NCBI RefSeq assembly: GCF_036014115.1
Contig: NZ_CP107913.1
Coordinates: 1,736,001 to 1,800,000, forward strand
Direction of reading: 5' to 3'
Length of the DNA stretch: 64,000 bases
From: Streptomyces sp. NBC_00448
Lineage (GTDB): Bacteria > Actinomycetota > Actinomycetes > Streptomycetales > Streptomycetaceae
The position numbers and the translations under genes were made by a program. Below, piece by piece: positions 63,301-64,000 of this stretch. Numbering within the stretch: position 1 is the stretch's first letter; the number at the start of each line of letters is the position of its first letter. The notes below the pieces were generated by a model. The model worked only from the letters and a program-made list of their open reading frames with translations, did no database searches and had not been told where the DNA came from.

Positions 63301-64000
63301 CGGGACCGGCGGTGCACAGGGCAGCCGGGGTGCAGCTGCCGTTGTTGCCGGTGGTCACGTCGTTGAGCGCGCCGGCCTGGGCGTAGGGGTACGCGTTCGG
63401 GTACGTGCCGTCGCCGGGGGTGCCGGCCGACGCGTAGACGCCCGCGATGAGCGGGGACGACGCGCTGGTGCCGCCGTACACCGACCAGCCGCCGCCACCG
63501 TAGGTCTGGTAGACCGAGACGCCGGTCTCGGGGTCGGCGACCGCGGAGACGTCGGCGACCGTGCGGTTGTCGCAGGCGGTGTCGGTCTGGAAGGCCGGCT
63601 TGGGCTCGTAGAGCGAGCAGCCGGAACCGGGGCCGCCGTAGGCGTTGTTCCACACCGACTCGGACCAACCGCGGCTGGTGCCGGTGTCCTTGGTGAGTGC
63701 GGTGCCGCCGACGGAGGTGACGTACTGCGAGGCGGCCGGGTAGCTCACCCCGTAGTCGCCGTCACCGGAGGAGGCCACGACCGCCACGCCCGGGTGGTTG
63801 TAGTACGGGTCCATCGAGGTCGCCTCGGAGGGGTCCTCGCCGCTGCCGGGGGTGGAGTCGTAGCCGGTGCCGTAGGAGTTGGAGACGTACTTCGCGCCGA
63901 GCGCGACCGCCTCGTCCACCGCGGCGCCGAGGTCCTCGAAGTTCGCCGTGTCCGCCTCGACCAGCAGGATGTGGGCGTTCGGTGCGGCCGCGGAGACCAT
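60317..64000 (-). CDS. Secreted S53 (sedolisin-like) protease with kelch and carboxypeptidase-regulatory domains (N-terminus missing)
   Basis: A fragment of at least 1227 residues, cut by the window end inside the catalytic domain. It includes the oxyanion D80 in ASSGDGDYG and nucleophile S179 in YGGTSASSPLIAG. The catalytic Glu/Asp helix lies just before the cut. Then come carboxypeptidase-regulatory-like beta domains (about 255-420), a MAM/jelly-roll-like domain (about 445-590), another beta domain, an Ala/Gly/Lys linker (about 750-785), kelch repeats (about 790-1060), and Ig-like and regulatory domains to the end. It is exported and probably digests extracellular proteins. The final codon is followed by the terminator at 60253. 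Confidence 0.87.
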   Translation of the reverse strand: MVSAAAPNAHILLVEADTANFEDLGAAVDEAVALGAKYVSNSYGTGYDSTPGSGEDPSEATSMDPYYNHPGVAVVASSGDGDYGVSYPAASQYVTSVGGTALTKDTGTSRGWSESVWNNAYGGPGSGCSLYEPKPAFQTDTACDNRTVADVSAVADPETGVSVYQTYGGGGWSVYGGTSASSPLIAGVYASAGTPGDGTYPNAYPYAQAGALNDVTTGNNGSCTPAALCTAGPGYDGPTGLGTPNGLAAFRSGPHGVISGKVTDHATGDPISGAIVKAGDHSATSGADGSYKLDIPPGAYDLTASAYGYADGSATGVQLDDGATVTESFALDSVPQQTVSGKVTDGSGHGWPLYAKITAAGVPGGPVFTDPTTGDFSLKLPQGSSYTLHVTADYPGYQAVDKTVTVGTADQTANVTVPVDPASTDAPGYSVSLSGPTEPFTSTTGPPDGWTVSNADGSNGGWTFDDPGSRGNLTGGDGGFAIVDSDHIGQGASQDTSLVSPSFDLSSASGPLLSFDTDYKSYTGSVADVDVSTDGGGTWSTVWHKTTTAVNGHVEVPLTDYAGKSDVKVRFHYTGDWAYWWELDNVFVGQRSYDPVAGGIVVGNVTDANTGAGVNGATVTSGDAPADHTTTVATPDDPNVGDGFYWLFSHKTGKHPLTAAASHYTSATATSNVPSNGAVDTDLTLKAGQLSVTPASIDKTVAWGKSATQKVTVKNTGTAPATVTVGENPGGVTVQAKGAPLNLVKGDYSPLALAKHGSAAAKPGAGKAGSGKAGATPQAATAAQGAAGDAWQTVPDLPVATGDNTVDTWQGTVYSAFGFTGATDTSDLYAYSADSGAWTKLASAADTRESPAHGIIDGKLYAAGGWGPDGSPDAKLEIYDIAGNTWSTGANSPKPYAGSGTAVLDGKLYSVGGCTATACGTTDVTVYDPASDSWSTAAAYPESVAWESCGAVAGKLYCAGGTTDAGSITHGYVYDPAADSWSPIADQPTDAWGSAYTAANGLLLVEGGAVNNAAALTNQTWAYDPTANSWSALPNANSSLYRGGGSAGFYAVGGLVGSTPDGSAEVLPGYDQVGSTDVTWLSESTDTVTVQPGKSASFTVTLDASVPEITQPGTYTASLNLASDTPYRVAPLGVSFTVKPPATWGKITGVVSASGGAPLAGATVQIDTWATHYTLKTATDGSYALWLDTRNNPLQLIVAKDGYQPTVATVKIIKGATTTTNFALLKD

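Overview
The window is about 73% GC, with codon use, GTG/TTG starts, stop-start overlaps and gene order typical of the family Streptomycetaceae (Streptomyces or a close relative such as Actinacidiphila or Kitasatospora). The block pheT-pheS, PAS histidine kinase, SpoU methyltransferase, rplT-rpmI-infC, DUF1844, aquaporin, SseB and mycosin (38-50 kb) is a conserved core segment of Streptomyces-type chromosomes. The species cannot be fixed from sequence alone. Both edges cut genes: pqqE at the left (5' end missing) and an S53 protease at the right (N-terminus missing).

Left part, 1-17 kb. A pqqE 3' end, a TetR regulator and a QuiC-type 3-dehydroshikimate dehydratase suggest PQQ-linked quinate/shikimate catabolism. 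A gene-poor stretch with a P450-like N-terminal remnant follows. Then comes a LuxR-type two-component pair divergent from an FtsX/MacB-like ABC exporter, a two-gene operon of patatin lipase and membrane-anchored kinase, a fragment of a secreted protein, and a PAS-GAF-PP2C-ATPase protein whose phosphatase centre looks destroyed. DoxX, an aldo/keto reductase and a divergent MmyB-type regulator close the section.

Middle part, 17-34 kb. This is an accessory carbohydrate locus: secreted GH43, GH95-like and GH35 enzymes, each with ricin-type (CBM13) modules, plus a Tat-exported beta-helix protein, consistent with attack on galactose-rich plant polymers. A RibD-like reductase and a secreted serine hydrolase lie among and beside them. 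Next is a translationally coupled pair of cis-prenyltransferase and MpaB-family oxygenase with three EF hands. The remains of a divergent XRE regulator/SDR pair fused by deletion follow, then a HAD phosphatase and an orphan TagH-like ATPase.

Right part, 34-64 kb. A second ABC exporter plus LuxR-type two-component system forms a single operon, followed by an intergenic nest of Streptomyces-type repeats. The core block follows. It contains translation genes (pheST, the infC operon with an ATC start on infC), a lone mycosin coupled to a proline-rich membrane protein, a PLP enzyme, a DUF2510 protein, a BtuF-like protein and a 5'-3' exonuclease. leuA has a visible leucine leader peptide and attenuator, and is divergent from a GntR regulator and an AlkB-like dioxygenase.

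No tRNA, rRNA, insertion sequence, prophage or CRISPR array was recognised. The strongest candidates for something undescribed are the prenyltransferase-oxygenase pair (28.7-31.2 kb) and the patatin-membrane kinase operon (8.0-11.5 kb). All family assignments are from reading the sequence, not from database searches.
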